A DNA stretch of 64,000 bases from NCBI GenBank assembly GCA_018806985.1, contig JADANN010000380.1, positions 1,614,501 through 1,678,500 of the forward strand, read 5' to 3'. Below the pieces are notes generated by a model that was not told where the DNA came from, ran no database searches, and saw nothing but the letters and a program-made list of their open reading frames with translations. This stretch comes from Angiostrongylus vasorum. Taxonomy: Eukaryota; Nematoda; Chromadorea; Rhabditida; Metastrongylidae. The position numbers and the translations under genes were made by a program. Of the stretch, positions 13,101 through 23,248 are shown in pieces (position 1 is the first letter of the stretch; every line of letters begins with the position of its first letter).

Positions 13101-16100
13101 TGGTATAGGAGTATGATATGCCTAATGCAGCTACATTTATCAAGCGTCTCACTTCTTTCTAATGTTGATTTTCATATAACGAGGTAAATGTCCAAGCAGA
13201 ATATTGACGAAAACATGCTTTGAGTTTTGTTCGCCAGCGAAACTGACAGTGGTATAAAGACGGCAGGGAGAAAACACTAGGGAAAATGAAGGACATTAAA
13301 ACAAAGGAGAGTAGATGATTCGGATAAAAGGGTAATTTTTTTCCCGTCCTTACCTGGAAAAAAGAGTTCTGTGGCAGCTTTTAGGATATTTTTTTAGACC
13401 GCAAGATTGAGATAAATCGATCTCAGTGTTACCACATTTAGTTTGGTGTAATGTTGGACGACTTAGAAAAACGAATACTAGACGAAAACGTTCTGATAAG
13501 GAGACACAGAGAAAACGTTGATGAAATCCTTGCTCCAGTAAGTTGAAATAGAATTGGTTCTTAGAGCGTGTTGAATGTTCATGGGAAGAGGGAAGACGTT
13601 GCAAAACATAAAAAACTTGCTGGATGGTTTTAAATGTCAATAGTTCCGGTGGATTTCTTTGGAAGCGACAAGTAAAGTGCTTACAAAGGTAGCCGAGGAC
13701 ATGGAAAATCAAACAGCATCTTATCCATGCAGTGTAGAAAAAACTATTTAAATCTTGCTAAACTCTATGTTTTACAAATCGTATTGCACACTGCTTAGTG
13801 GGAGGAAGCAGTATTCCAGCACTTATAAGTGTTTTTGCCACGGATCTAGTCACTGGCGTGCCCTCAGCCAGCTAGTGACGAGGCTAAGTGAGCGGCGTAT
13901 CACCAGTTGGCGGATGGGGAGTTAAATATGGAACGAAACTCCGGAACGTAAATGGAATCATGGAGTGGATCCTATGTCTCTGCCATGCTGGATCGACATA
14001 GGCCTCTCGTATGTACGTAAATATATCACGTAGCATATTTATGACTGCATGGATGTGCTTGCACATCGAAGAGCATGCTACCTTGCTTTTCAGTTCTGCC
14101 AAAAGAAGTAATTAAGTGAATGGGAAGTGCATTGGAGGTAGTTAGAGTCACCTCCAACAAACAAGCGCCCTATTTACTATACGAAATATCGCCAAGCTAA
14201 CTGTGGGTATGTTAGCCGACACGGCTGAGTTCAGCGAAATATTCATATTTATGTTCCGCCGTAAATAATAAACAGTAAAAATCTTCATGATCAACTTTGA
14301 TAACAAAGGGCTCGTTAGGGCGAATACCAGGATGCAACTAAAATCTCAAGACTATTCCAGTCTACAGAGTCTGGAACAAATATGGTGACAGCGCGTGCTC
14401 GCAGTGCTCGCATGCCAGCATAGGATTACACCATTGATGGACGATTTAATGACGTGGGCTAGGAAGATTAAGTACGGCGCGACCAGACTGTCTGGGATGA
14501 GAAGACATCCATAAAACGCCTTTTATGATAACGATACTCTAAAGTTGATGAAAATAAGATTGAATTTTATCCAGACCTAGCACAGCCATACAGCAATAGT
14601 TTTTTTATAGCGTCGTAATCAGCAATTTTAACGTTAATGATGGGTTCGGTAGGACAAGCGACTGCCCGAATTTATGCCCGAATGCCCGATGATGAAGACT
14701 ACTCTTAATCGCTTAGAAGGATAAAGGAAATCTTTGTACCGTAGTTTATATGCAGAATGTTCAAGTGACTTGTTTCTATTACGGTATGCATTGTTGCACA
14801 AAAAAAGCAGACCAAGGAATTAACTAATAGAAAGGAATGCTTATGATTTTTAAAGCTGCCAGCGGGAACGAATGGTGTAACCTCTACTTTGCCCTGACTC
14901 CACGCAGTGACCTAAAGCACTTTTAACCTACACCACTTTGAATAAATGAGAAGGAACTGGTTTCAGATACTGAAAAAATTGGTCGATTTGAGGATGCTCT
15001 ACAAGGCAATCGCTTTCTTAGACGAACGACTGCTAATCTATAATAAAACGATTCAATGCTCACAACAAAACAGGGAATCCGCCAGGAAAAACCTGCAAAA
15101 AGTGACTCATATCTGGGTGTTCCGCTTCAATTATCACTCTTAAATTAATTTTGCTCTCATCAGAAGTTTTAATTCCAACTTTAAAGAGATTCTTTCAGCT
15201 GGTGGCCTACAATAAGGAGCAACCAGAAGAGTTTACAGCGCCTAGCATATTTGAGCTAACGAGAGAGGTAAGCAATATAGAGCACCAAAAGAAGAACAGA
15301 AAACTCGGACATTCCATCGAAACACAATAATCTTAAAACTGACTTTCTAATAACGTCGGCATTGACCAACAATTGATGATTTTTCTTCAATAAGCTAGCG
15401 CGAGGTTGGTATTATAGCACTAATAGATCACAATAGCTGATGTTTCGGCTCTTTTCGAGTACTTCGGAGCATAAGAAATTGAATTGGCATGCAGTACACA
15501 TAATATAGTAGCAGTACCAGGAACACAATGACCCGTTTGCATGGTATAAGAGTAGGCCAATTTTAAGAGAACTGCTGCCAAGACAACCGCCCCTTTTAAG
15601 ATCTTCGATTCCTTAAGGCACAGATCATAAACATTTCGAGTATGGTGTTAATACTTAGATGTTAGACTGGCTGGTAGAACACCTTAACGGGGAGTGTGCA
15701 ATCTCGTCCTATATCGCGTTGCCGTCGAGTACAAAGACGTACACATCAAATATTAATCTACCTCGATGAAGTAATCGTTGACAAGAAAAGTAAAGGGAAC
15801 TGTCTCGTAGATATTTCATGGATTTTTTTACCTTCATTTTACAAAACAAAGTTTTTTATCTAAAGACTTCACAGTAGACTTGAAAATCGCCGTAGAAATC
15901 TCGCAGAGTGCTCGAACGAAGTATTCTTACTTTACGAATCGTTAAGGCGTCGTCGGCATTTTTGCCAGCTCGAAGGCATTCTTGTGAAACTGTTCCCATT
16001 CATTATAAACTCACCTCTACTCAACGCTTTGCTTGAAACGATGTTCGGGCAGATGAGAGGTGTTCTTAGGGCGCTAGTAAAAAAGGTGAGCAAAAGGCAA

Positions 16101-19100
16101 AGGGTTATATTTGTTTATCTAATCGATTACGCTGTCTATAACCACTTCCATTCTTTTTTTCTTGAAATCTTTTAAAATCGCCTACAAGAAACCGGCTATT
16201 ACACTCGAGTAGATTAACGTAGCTTTGTAATAGATGAACAAAAAACGGAACAAATAAGAGGTCGGTCTGCTTTCGAAGACCAAACAACGAATATTCAATA
16301 CGTGAATTGTAGAACTCGTTTAAAACATACTGCTTTCAAGCCATTTGACGTTTAGATATCACGACGTTCTTTGCAGGATTGCATGGATACATCGTCAGTG
16401 CATATCCTGTCCACGGAATCTGTGGTTTCTAGTGATTTAAATTTATTCATAATAGTTCCATCCACATCTCTTTCATTCTATCTACTTTAACACACGATGT
16501 TTGCAGATGTGCCAAGTTTGGACGACGATCTAAATAAGTTGTTCGCTACCCCACAACGTCGAAAACATTGCTCGTATTTGAAGTAAGAGCTCAACGTTGA
16601 GAGTGGGAAAAATTAAAGTTTCAACAGCAAAATGAGGGTAACAGTCTTCCAGAGAAGGAAGTGGGAAAGCAGAAACAGGAATGCTTGGAAAGAGCTTGAG
16701 GAGAAGGAGACTAGGGAGTAGTTTAACATTTCCTTTCGAAAGCCACACAAGGAGTGAACCTACATCATGGCGGAGTACGGCTTTCAGCAAATAGTTTCCG
16801 CGTGGCTACAAACGACGGAAAGACACCATGCAAAAGTAGAATGCCGTTTGTGGTAAATGAGCGAGAAGCAACACACTAAGCAGCTTCGCGACAAAAGCAG
16901 TAAGGCTTATGTCGAGCTACTCGATGACAAGATAGATGAGTGGTGACGTAGGTGTGGGAGAAGGACGCTCGACTGGAGACGAACCCGGCCGAAAGGTGGA
17001 CCTGCCACTGGCTGACTTGGAGATGGCACGAATTTGTACTTCACCACATATGCTTTTAGCCTGCATATTTTAATGGAAAAGTTATAAAAACAAATATCTC
17101 ACAACACCATAACGCTACCCATTTACTGTCAACGATTGCAGGTTAGATGAATGGCCTTCCGAGGAGACACAGCTGAACCCTGTCGCTGACGATACCGTTA
17201 GTTCGAGCGTGATACTGAGTGCCAAATTTCCAACAGAACCACTATCAGACTTTCATCAGTCTGATCGAAGTGGTAGTTCATCAAACTCAAGTTTATTTAC
17301 GCCAGGTAAAAATTCTAGTGGAAACAGATCTAACAACACCCGAAAGGAATTCGGAATCCTGGGAGAAATACTAAAAATTTTGGTTGTTTTATTACTTTCT
17401 TACGATATTAATTCGGTGGACACTACTGATTTGAATTGCTGTAATCATAGGATGATAAAAGGATAAAGCACCCCGCTTTGATCAATCCCTGATGGATGCG
17501 CCTTCCTCATCCCAACTAAGGACTCTACTGAGAATACCACTAGACCAGCTGTAATTATATAAGCGAAAAATAGTAGGTTGTGCGGAATGGAGGGTTCTAA
17601 ACATATTTTCGATGCTATTTTCCATAATACCGTTCTATGCGAGTGGCGGGTGTGGCGCAGTGGTCGGAGGCGCCCTGCTATACACACATGGGGTTGATTT
17701 GGTAGCAGACTTGTCTGGGAGCATACCAGCACTGCCTCGATACATTGCTAGGCAACTGCGAGTCACTGTAAAAGCCAGATATGTATTCAATCACTTCCTA
17801 CGATGCTTAATGAAGTTGAATGCATTGCGCATCCCTCAAGGATTTATCAACGTCGAGAGCTTTATATTTTACTATCCTTACTGTTCCATGCAGAAATGAT
17901 GCGAAACGTCTACAGTTCTCGAGAACTGCTGAAAGTCATGCAGCTACACCATTTCTGCATGAAGCCTTGTGCCTGTTAAGTTTTATTTGGTTTTTCAGGA
18001 AGCAAAAACACTCCCGCAAAAAAGCAAGGGCTTAATCTCGTTCCACAGCATCAACAGCATTTCCAGTTGTGATCGCCCACCGACGTTCGTTGGATCGCGT
18101 GGAGCTTCAGGTCGACTAGAATAGCGCAAAATTACTCATTTGGCACTTGCACTTTCTTTTCATTGCACAAAACTATAACCCATTTGATAACATCAAAGCG
18201 AATTGCAGAAATCTCTCCGTGCAGTTCATTCGAAGAGGCGAATTTGATTCGAAAGCCGCAACTCGAGACAATGTGGAACGTGAATGCGGAGTCGTCCACA
18301 AGTACTGCTCGGCAGCAGTCCTGCAGCAGTGGCTGCGTACTAAAGACACCAGATACTCGTAATGTCACGAAGAAATCTGGAACCGGCAGAACAACAAAGA
18401 AGAAGTCGAAGCAGTCTAAGAGCTTGCCACGTCGCAAGATTTCAAAGTCGAGAAGGATCACTGGTACGTAATCGTGCATATCATTACTGTATCTTAGCTC
18501 AGATTTCTTGAATTTCCAGTTCCTGGAAATCTTCAGCCGAAAAGCCCAGTTGAGCAAACGCCCTCAAAGACAGCAAGTAAGTTAAAAATTTAACACAGAA
18601 CAGAGAAGGAAGCTAGTCTGATCGTTTCTTCCCTCTTTCCGTATATCATAGTACTTTTAAATTAATTTTGACTTATTTGCTTCTCTTTCCTATCTTATAC
18701 TCATTTCTTTCGGATACAGTTCGACACGGAGAGCAATCAGTAAAAAAAAAGGATAAAGTTCTCAGCGTTGATCAATTCGTGAGGGATGCGCCATGCATTC
18801 GACTGCAATAAGTTTCGTTGGAGGTCATTGAATACATATCTGGTCTTTACAATGACTCGTGATGGCCTACCGATATATCGAGTCAGTGCTGCTATCCTCT
18901 CAGACAGGTCTGGTACCAGTTTGTCGACCCCGGAGGGATGGAAAGATTGGTGGACCATGGGCGCGGGGATCGATTCCACGTGTGTCTCGCAGTGGCACCT
19001 CCAATCACTGCGCCACACGCGCCCAAGAGCAATCACTATAACTGGTAATTTGTGCTTGATTACTGTGTCACTTGAAAGTGCATATTCATTGATCGAATCA

Positions 19101-22100
19101 GTAAATTGTGTGATCAGCTGAGTTGATAAACGAGAAATGAAACTGTTTCAGTTTTTGAAGCGTCCAGTCCGCCTACGGGAAATCATTAGCTGGTGTCGTT
19201 CGCAATCACCGCTCGTTTCAACGTCTTCTGCAGACTTGAATGCTTTAGAAATGAAACGAGCATTCATATTTCTTCGCCGTTTTGGTATTGTTTTTTTTTA
19301 TTAAAAACGCTCAATAAAGATATATTTATCGATGTGATCTTGTAAACTGGTCTTGTTGAGTTGATCCGAGGTTGACATAAGGTTCCGTTGCCGTTGTCGT
19401 TGGTGTTGTCGGTCGATGGCTGACGTTTCGGCGATTTCGCCTTTCTCAGAGCTCTGCTGCTACAAATGGGACTTTGTGAATGAGTGGCTCAGTAAAGATT
19501 CATTAGAAGAGGATATTGCCGTGTGGTTTTAGAAACAACCATAGTTTCATGTAAACTTCTCTTCACAAGGAAACGATCTAGGAGACTTAGTAGTTCAAAA
19601 CGACGAACACCACTGCGATTCGGAAATTTGCTGCAATAGGCTCGGAGCGTGGATTTTTTATCTCTGTGGAAGTTTCTGGTAGACGACGCATCTGTTTACG
19701 TCCTTCTTCATCCTCAGCTGCATAATAGGTTCTCTAGCAAAGATTAGTCTGATGCGTAATACGCTAAAATATTCCGTACGTCTTGACAACTCTTGGAAGA
19801 TTAGAGAGTACAATGATCTCGTAATGTAACACACCCCTGCCATGAAAAGAAGAATAGCGGTAAATGATTACGTTGTGACTTTTACGGCTAATTTTTCTAA
19901 CCATATTGCCTACTGGTTTCGATTTTTTGGCCTTGCTCATTTCTTTTTCGATTTAGTAGCGTGATGAGAACAATGATGAGCCTGCGATTTATTTTGTAAA
20001 GATTGGTAAACCTCAGTGAATGGATCGGTCACCAAACAAAGCGCCAGCTTCTGGCGTCGATGTGGAACTTATGGAACGCACTAGTCCCTTTGGTTCACTT
20101 TCATTATTTCCTATCCCTAATTTTTGAAGTGAAACACCGTTTTTTACCCATATTGCCAACAAAACAAGAAAAAAACCTTAGAAAAAGAAAACTCATAAGC
20201 AATTTAGAGCTTCCGTGAGGCAAGGACTTTTTCGTTCTTCGAGACTTCTTTTTGAAATTCGCTGCGTTGTTCTGGTTTTTATTTTCATCTTTCGGAGGGT
20301 TCGGCTTCTACATAGTCCTTGAGCCGTCAGACTTTTTTCACTCCCACCTTCTTTTTCGATTTCTAGTTCAATACTGCCTCCGAATCAACTAGTAGGGAAG
20401 ACCAAACAGAAGGAATCTTTGCCAGAAAGATACTTTCTCCAGATTGACATCGCGCTAAAGATCTGAAAACACTATTACAAGGTTAAGTCAAAACTCCATC
20501 GAATATCAAATTATGCAACCAGCAATAGGTCAGCCTCAATACCCCGGCTGGTTACTCCCCTCTATGGCGCCAGGTGGTGGGAGGATCGATGAGAAGCCAC
20601 GAAATCTTGAATTAGGCAGGCCGCCATTGGAACAGGATCTGACGAATACAAACAGGACACGCCATGGAGGTTGTTTCCTACTCTATATGTTCAATACCAG
20701 AACATGAACATTCTCTTCAGATACCAATCATCATGCCTTTCCTGGAGAGACAGACCGCATCGAAAATAATGTGATCAACGTAAAACAAACAAAAAGCAAG
20801 AAGACCGACGCACGCCCAAAAGGACCATTTCATCTGCAAAGGAAAGGTCCTTTCACGAAATGCCGGTTGCATAGGCTATGTCGTTAACCATTGTCCGTCT
20901 TGTCGACTCGTAGGAAATCCTTCCCCTCGCATGGCCGTCATTCGTCTTCACCTAACACATCACAAGAAGACCACTATCATCAATTAATACTCAATACTCA
21001 AAATATCCCCATTTTAATCTTGCTTGCTCAAATTAATGTTCACCCAAGATCAGTGGACGACGTCGCGCACGGTCATTCTGCCCAAGAAAGGTGACCGAAA
21101 GGATCTTCGTAACTGTGGTCCTATATGCTTGTTGAGTGTACTCTATAAACTCTTCACAAAAAATTATCCTAGTGTTCATATCAAGGAGGTCGGATGAGGC
21201 ACAATCGTTCCAGCAAGCAAAATTTTGATGAGGATTTTGTTATACAGAACACATCCAAATCGTCTCAAGTGTCATAGAGTCTGTCGGGAGCACAATTTGT
21301 CCCTTGTCTTAACTTTATGGTCTACAAGGAAGCGTTTAACAGCACTGGGAAGAGGTTTTCTTTATAATAATGGTCGAAACTGGTGCAATCCTATTAGCGG
21401 CTGTTGAACATGGAGTGGGCGCATCTTACACACTCTATCTGACAGAACTTTACCCGACAGAAGCTCGGAACTGTACCACAAAAATGCAGCTTTTCCATCG
21501 ACCACTCATCATAAGAAAAGGGGTTTGGGAGGGCGACACCACAACACCAAAGCTTTTTTCCTATCGTATTGCAGTGGATAACAAAGTCATTCGACTGGGA
21601 CGGGAAAGCCTAAGCATTGATGGAAAGTTCCCACCAAATCATCGTTTTGCTTTTGACAATGACATCGTCACCTTCTCAAGAAGTACAGAGAGCGTGATCA
21701 ATAAGCTCAAAGAAGCGAAAAAAAGATCGGACTAGGCATAAATCGGAATAAGACCCAGTTCATGGAAAGCCCATGGTGTGAAGGCGAATTTGAATTGGAT
21801 GGCTCTCTGATTGCTGAGACCACTTCGTACGCGTACCTTAGTCGATCAATGAACATGGAAAAGAACATGAAGGAGGAATTAGGCAGAAGAAGGAGAACAA
21901 CTTGGGCCGCATTCAGGCCTCTCAAAGAAGCCTCCGACGAACTAACGGGCCCAAAGTTCCACGTAGACATAAAGACGGGTCATATAAAATAAAAATAAAT
22001 AAATAAAACTGTCAGTAGCTGTCGATTCGGTGGATTTCGTCAAAGCCTGAAAAAGTCAGGATGACTGCAGTCTAGCCAGCCAACCTTCATAACCTCAGCA

Positions 22101-22865
22101 CAAACACATGAAGTGGAAATTTCAGTCGTACTGGAAACAAAAACAGCTTCTTCACATATTCAGCGTTTTCTACAGATCTTCCATTGCATAATCCACTTGG
22201 AGATCAATCGCACAGAGTTCACTTGGATGGGTAACGCGCTTCTCTCAGTCTGAGATATTATGAAGATCACGCGTGATAATCTCCCATTCCTCCCTGAAGG
22301 TCATCCTTGGATTTATGGGATTTGTACAAAATCCCTCGAGAGTTTTTCGCGCTTAGAGTATCATTGAGCACCAGAATAAGAGACTATGGCTGATCTATGT
22401 GTTCAGTGAATAGTGTCATCAAAAAGCCTCCATGGAGTGCGTATAAATCTGCTACATATTTTCATCTAGACGATCTTTTAATCGATCGCACTTTGAACTC
22501 TCAAACAACTTTAACGGGGTTCTCTAAAGTTCACATAACAACACCCTGAAAAGTGCAAAAGAAAAAGTCCACTCTAAAATGTTCTCATTTGAGCAACATA
22601 TTTCGCGTCAACGCGAGTCACCTCAAGGAGAAAAGAAATGATGACGGAAAAAGAAGGAAAGCAGTAAAAGAAAAGAAGAAGCGAAGATTGAAATACTAGT
22701 AGATATCTCTTTCAGCGCCTGAAAGATGTGGAGGAATCGATGCGCCGGAATCGACAGCAAATCTTACACGAATCTCGTAAAAACACAAAAAAACATTGGA
22801 AGTGTTTGAAGGTTAAACAAATGCATCAGTTGAAAGCACTAGCACACTGGCTACGAAGAACATGA
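6726..22865 (+). CDS. Multi-exon gene of unknown function with a basic C-terminal region
   Basis: A chain of 18 phase-compatible exons: 6726-6804, 7101-7194, 9285-9386, 10168-10334, 10421-10488, 10791-10956, 11510-11714, 12162-12251, 12639-12812, 15199-15267, 16377-16431, 16507-16582, 17142-17305, 17999-18068, 18225-18463, 18520-18576, 18720-18739, 22716-22865. Together they give about 680 residues. Exons from 12639 on are strong; those before 12639 are weaker, and 10791 and 11510 weakest. The protein has helical parts, acidic and Ser-rich linkers, then a Lys/Arg-rich stretch and a basic helical C-terminus ending at TGA 22863-22865. No catalytic motif, signal peptide or membrane span was seen. 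The 5' end is not found. It converges with deg-3, 271 bp apart. A nuclear, chromatin or cytoskeletal role is possible but only a guess. Confidence 0.6.
7530..7770 (+). repeat. S1 SINE, degenerate
   Basis: It keeps the body words AGGAGCTGTCCAAGAGGATA, TATGCATTCAGTCACCT and CCCTTACGGATTAA in the S1 order. The tRNA-like head is barely recognisable. Confidence 0.5.
7950..8185 (-). repeat. S1 SINE
   Basis: The reverse strand shows the S1 head (GTGCAGCGCAATGGTTAGAG) at 8185 and body down to the TGAATGCATGATGC end near 7950. Confidence 0.65.
9285..9386 (+). CDS. Candidate exon 3 of the unknown gene
   Basis: Thirty-four codons in phase 0 between a CCCTGCAG acceptor and GTATGT donor. It begins VGRARSAFSRTSQMSDTFVS, followed by an acidic, Cys-containing stretch (SCTCDDDS). 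It fits its neighbours in phase. Confidence 0.5.
9505..9900 (+). repeat. R3 dispersed repeat
   Basis: About 380-bp family: starts TTGGACGGCCCGTCCTCA, contains GTCGTCGCCACCACAGGCAG and CAGCTTGGGAGACCCTGCCA, ends GAGGTGGTAAACCGTTGGGA. The orientation label is arbitrary; no coding capacity seen. Confidence 0.8.
10168..10488 (+). CDS. Candidate exons 4-5 of the unknown gene
   Basis: Exon 10168-10334 includes HEQERFECVKRISFGLHDLT and YGKQKEKDLMRYMSV, ending CTCGA|GTAAGA. Exon 10421-10488 follows an AACTTTAG acceptor and reads FDLARQYAPTDNEETHIGTF. The join makes an Asp codon in frame. Coding-like composition and good donors support both. Confidence 0.6.
10791..12251 (+). CDS. Weak candidate exons 6-8 of the unknown gene
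   Basis: Segments 10791-10956, 11510-11714 (with CYLCDSEQSQKEPTKKI and a CCSC cluster) and 12162-12251 can be joined in phase. Their splice sites are only moderate (donors GTACGA, GTTTTG, GTTAGC). A further ORF at 11116-11177 (TTTCTTTAG acceptor) does not fit this phase and may be an alternative exon. Confidence 0.3.
11231..11362 (+). repeat. R3 repeat, truncated
   Basis: Only the first third is present (GGCCCATCCTCACTCGTTGT to GGCCAAAGTCTGCCCCA). It supplies the false ORFs seen at this place. Confidence 0.7.
12639..12812 (+). CDS. Unknown gene, helical exon
   Basis: Fifty-eight codons between GTTTTCAG and GTATCT. It begins GCIADKAELVQLTKTQLEHV, continues AALKRLLSVSKSDLMCFIMD and ends MRRASEW. 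The pattern predicts continuous amphipathic helix, possibly a coiled coil. Codon use is more GC-rich than the surroundings, which supports a real exon. Confidence 0.75.
13890..14250 (+). mobile_element. RTE lineage A 5'-region fragment
   Basis: It matches the 3836-4200 sequence, including the GGAGGTAGTTAGAGTCACCTCCAACAAA-like core around 14133-14160. There is no RT. It lies in an intron of the plus-strand gene. Confidence 0.65.
15199..16582 (+). CDS. Unknown gene, three short acidic exons
   Basis: Exon 15199-15267 reads LVAYNKEQPEEFTAPSIFEL. Exon 16377-16431 reads DCMDTSSVHILSTESVVS. Exon 16507-16582 reads VPSLDDDLNKLFATPQRRKH. Acceptors are TTTCAG or TTTGCAG. Donors are GTAAGC, GTGATT (weak) and GTAAGA. 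Phases 0, 1 and 2 chain correctly. Confidence 0.7.
15355..15455 (-). repeat. R5 repeat fragment
   Basis: It shares GGCATTGACCAACAATTGATG and GCTGATGTTTCGGC with the 60360-60480 copy; truncated just after the GAAACATCAGC core. Confidence 0.5.
17142..17305 (+). CDS. Unknown gene, Ser/Thr-rich linker exon
   Basis: It encodes LDEWPSEETQLNPVADDTVS, then SDRSGSSSNSSLFTP. The acceptor GATTGCAG and donor GTAAAA are phase-consistent. The composition suggests a disordered linker. Confidence 0.72.
17643..17868 (+). repeat. S1 SINE with internal deletion
   Basis: The A box GTGTGGCGCAGTGGTCGGAG is intact. About 50 bp after the B box are missing. It lies in an intron of the plus-strand gene. A short reverse S1 3' end also lies at 17458-17510. 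Confidence 0.75.
17999..18068 (+). CDS. Unknown gene, Gln/His-containing exon
   Basis: It reads SKNTPAKKQGLNLVPQHQQH up to the GTGATC donor, after a TTTTTCAG acceptor. The join with 18225 creates a Phe codon in frame. Confidence 0.65.
18225..18576 (+). CDS. Unknown gene, strongly basic exons
   Basis: Exon 18225-18463 reads SFEEANLIRKPQLETMWNVN and ends with a Lys/Arg-rich block (KKKSKQSKSLPRRKISKSRR), a possible nuclear localisation or nucleic-acid-binding tail. Exon 18520-18576 reads PGNLQPKSPVEQTPSKTA. Acceptors are CCGTGCAG and TTTCCAG; donors are GTACGT and GTAAGT. Confidence 0.78.
18720..18739 (+). CDS. Unknown gene, 20-bp micro-exon next to a SINE
   Basis: After ATACAG the exon encodes IRHGEQS, up to a GTAAAA donor, in phase for the last exon. 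If the donor is not used, the frame runs on into an S1 SINE (from 18748) and stops at 18809-18811, giving an alternative SINE-derived C-terminus. Confidence 0.5.
18748..19026 (-). repeat. S1 SINE, well preserved
   Basis: The reverse complement starts GGGCGCGTGTGGCGCAGTGA and keeps a B box (GTGGAATCGATCCC). Its 3' end touches the 18720 micro-exon of the unknown gene. Confidence 0.82.
19330..19475 (-). repeat. R4 repeat with hammerhead-like core
   Basis: The minus strand carries CTGAGAAAGGCGAAATCGCC followed by GAAACGTCAGCC. Downstream is a GTTGTCGTTGG-type repeat tract. The same arrangement occurs at 39400 and, degraded, at 46170. Confidence 0.62.
19480..20500. other. Intron of the plus-strand gene, no features
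   Basis: AT-rich sequence between an R4 repeat and the lineage B retrotransposon. No exon with paired splice sites was found. Confidence 0.4.
20510..21990 (+). mobile_element. RTE-type retrotransposon remnant, second lineage (B)
   Basis: Endonuclease remnants (GYVVNHCPSC, MAVIRLHL near 20870-20950) are followed by RT pieces: LPKKGDRKDL at 21090, a short region with RFAFDNDIVTFS at 21650 (FADD changed to FDND), and MNMEKNMKEELGRRRRT at 21850. Sequence differs clearly from lineage A. Multiple frame breaks. Confidence 0.75.
22716..22865 (+). CDS. Unknown gene, terminal exon
   Basis: Forty-nine codons plus TGA after a CTCTTTCAG acceptor. It reads RLKDVEESMRRNRQQILHES, then RKNTKKHWKCLKVKQMHQLK, a charged helix. 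The intron before it (18740-22715) contains a SINE, an R4 repeat and an RTE copy. Confidence 0.7.
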   Translation, partial: RLKDVEESMRRNRQQILHESRKNTKKHWKCLKVKQMHQLKALAHWLRRT

Positions 22866-23136
22866 ACGAAAATTCTAAGGAGAAACGAAAGCCTAAGGAC
22901 TTCCTGAAGGTTACTATAAACTATGGACATATCGCTGTTCAAAGGATTTGAGCAAAAACCACCGTGACAATAATGTTTCACTCCTAAATTATTGTTGCTT
23001 ACAATGAAACCTTATAAGACCTTAATGTAAACGATTTAGTAGCACGGCCAAAGATTTCTGTGTCGTTCGATGCAGAACAGTGCTGACGTTGCTCAGCAGC
23101 GTGCTCGTGTGACAACATCGAGAAAGGTCGTCCGCG

Positions 23137-23248
23137 TCATAAGAACGACTCGTCCGGGTTGTCGTAACTGAGCTGCGCCAATTTACCGACCACCACCAGA
23201 CCCATTGTGATCAACATCACCACCGTTATGAAAATGAGCAGTAGAAAT
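23137..23248 (-). CDS. deg-3: deg-3-like exon 13: M4 and C-terminus
   Basis: It starts FLLLIFITVVMLITMGLVVV (M4) and ends YDNPDESFL then TGA (plus strand tca at 23137-23139). Acceptor TTTTTCCAG. An R3 repeat begins about 150 bp upstream of this exon on the plus-strand map (23395). Confidence 0.92.

Noticed and set aside
18132..18557. 141-codon minus-strand ORF
   Set aside because: It is the antisense shadow of the plus-strand exon 18225-18463, which has matching splice sites and phase.
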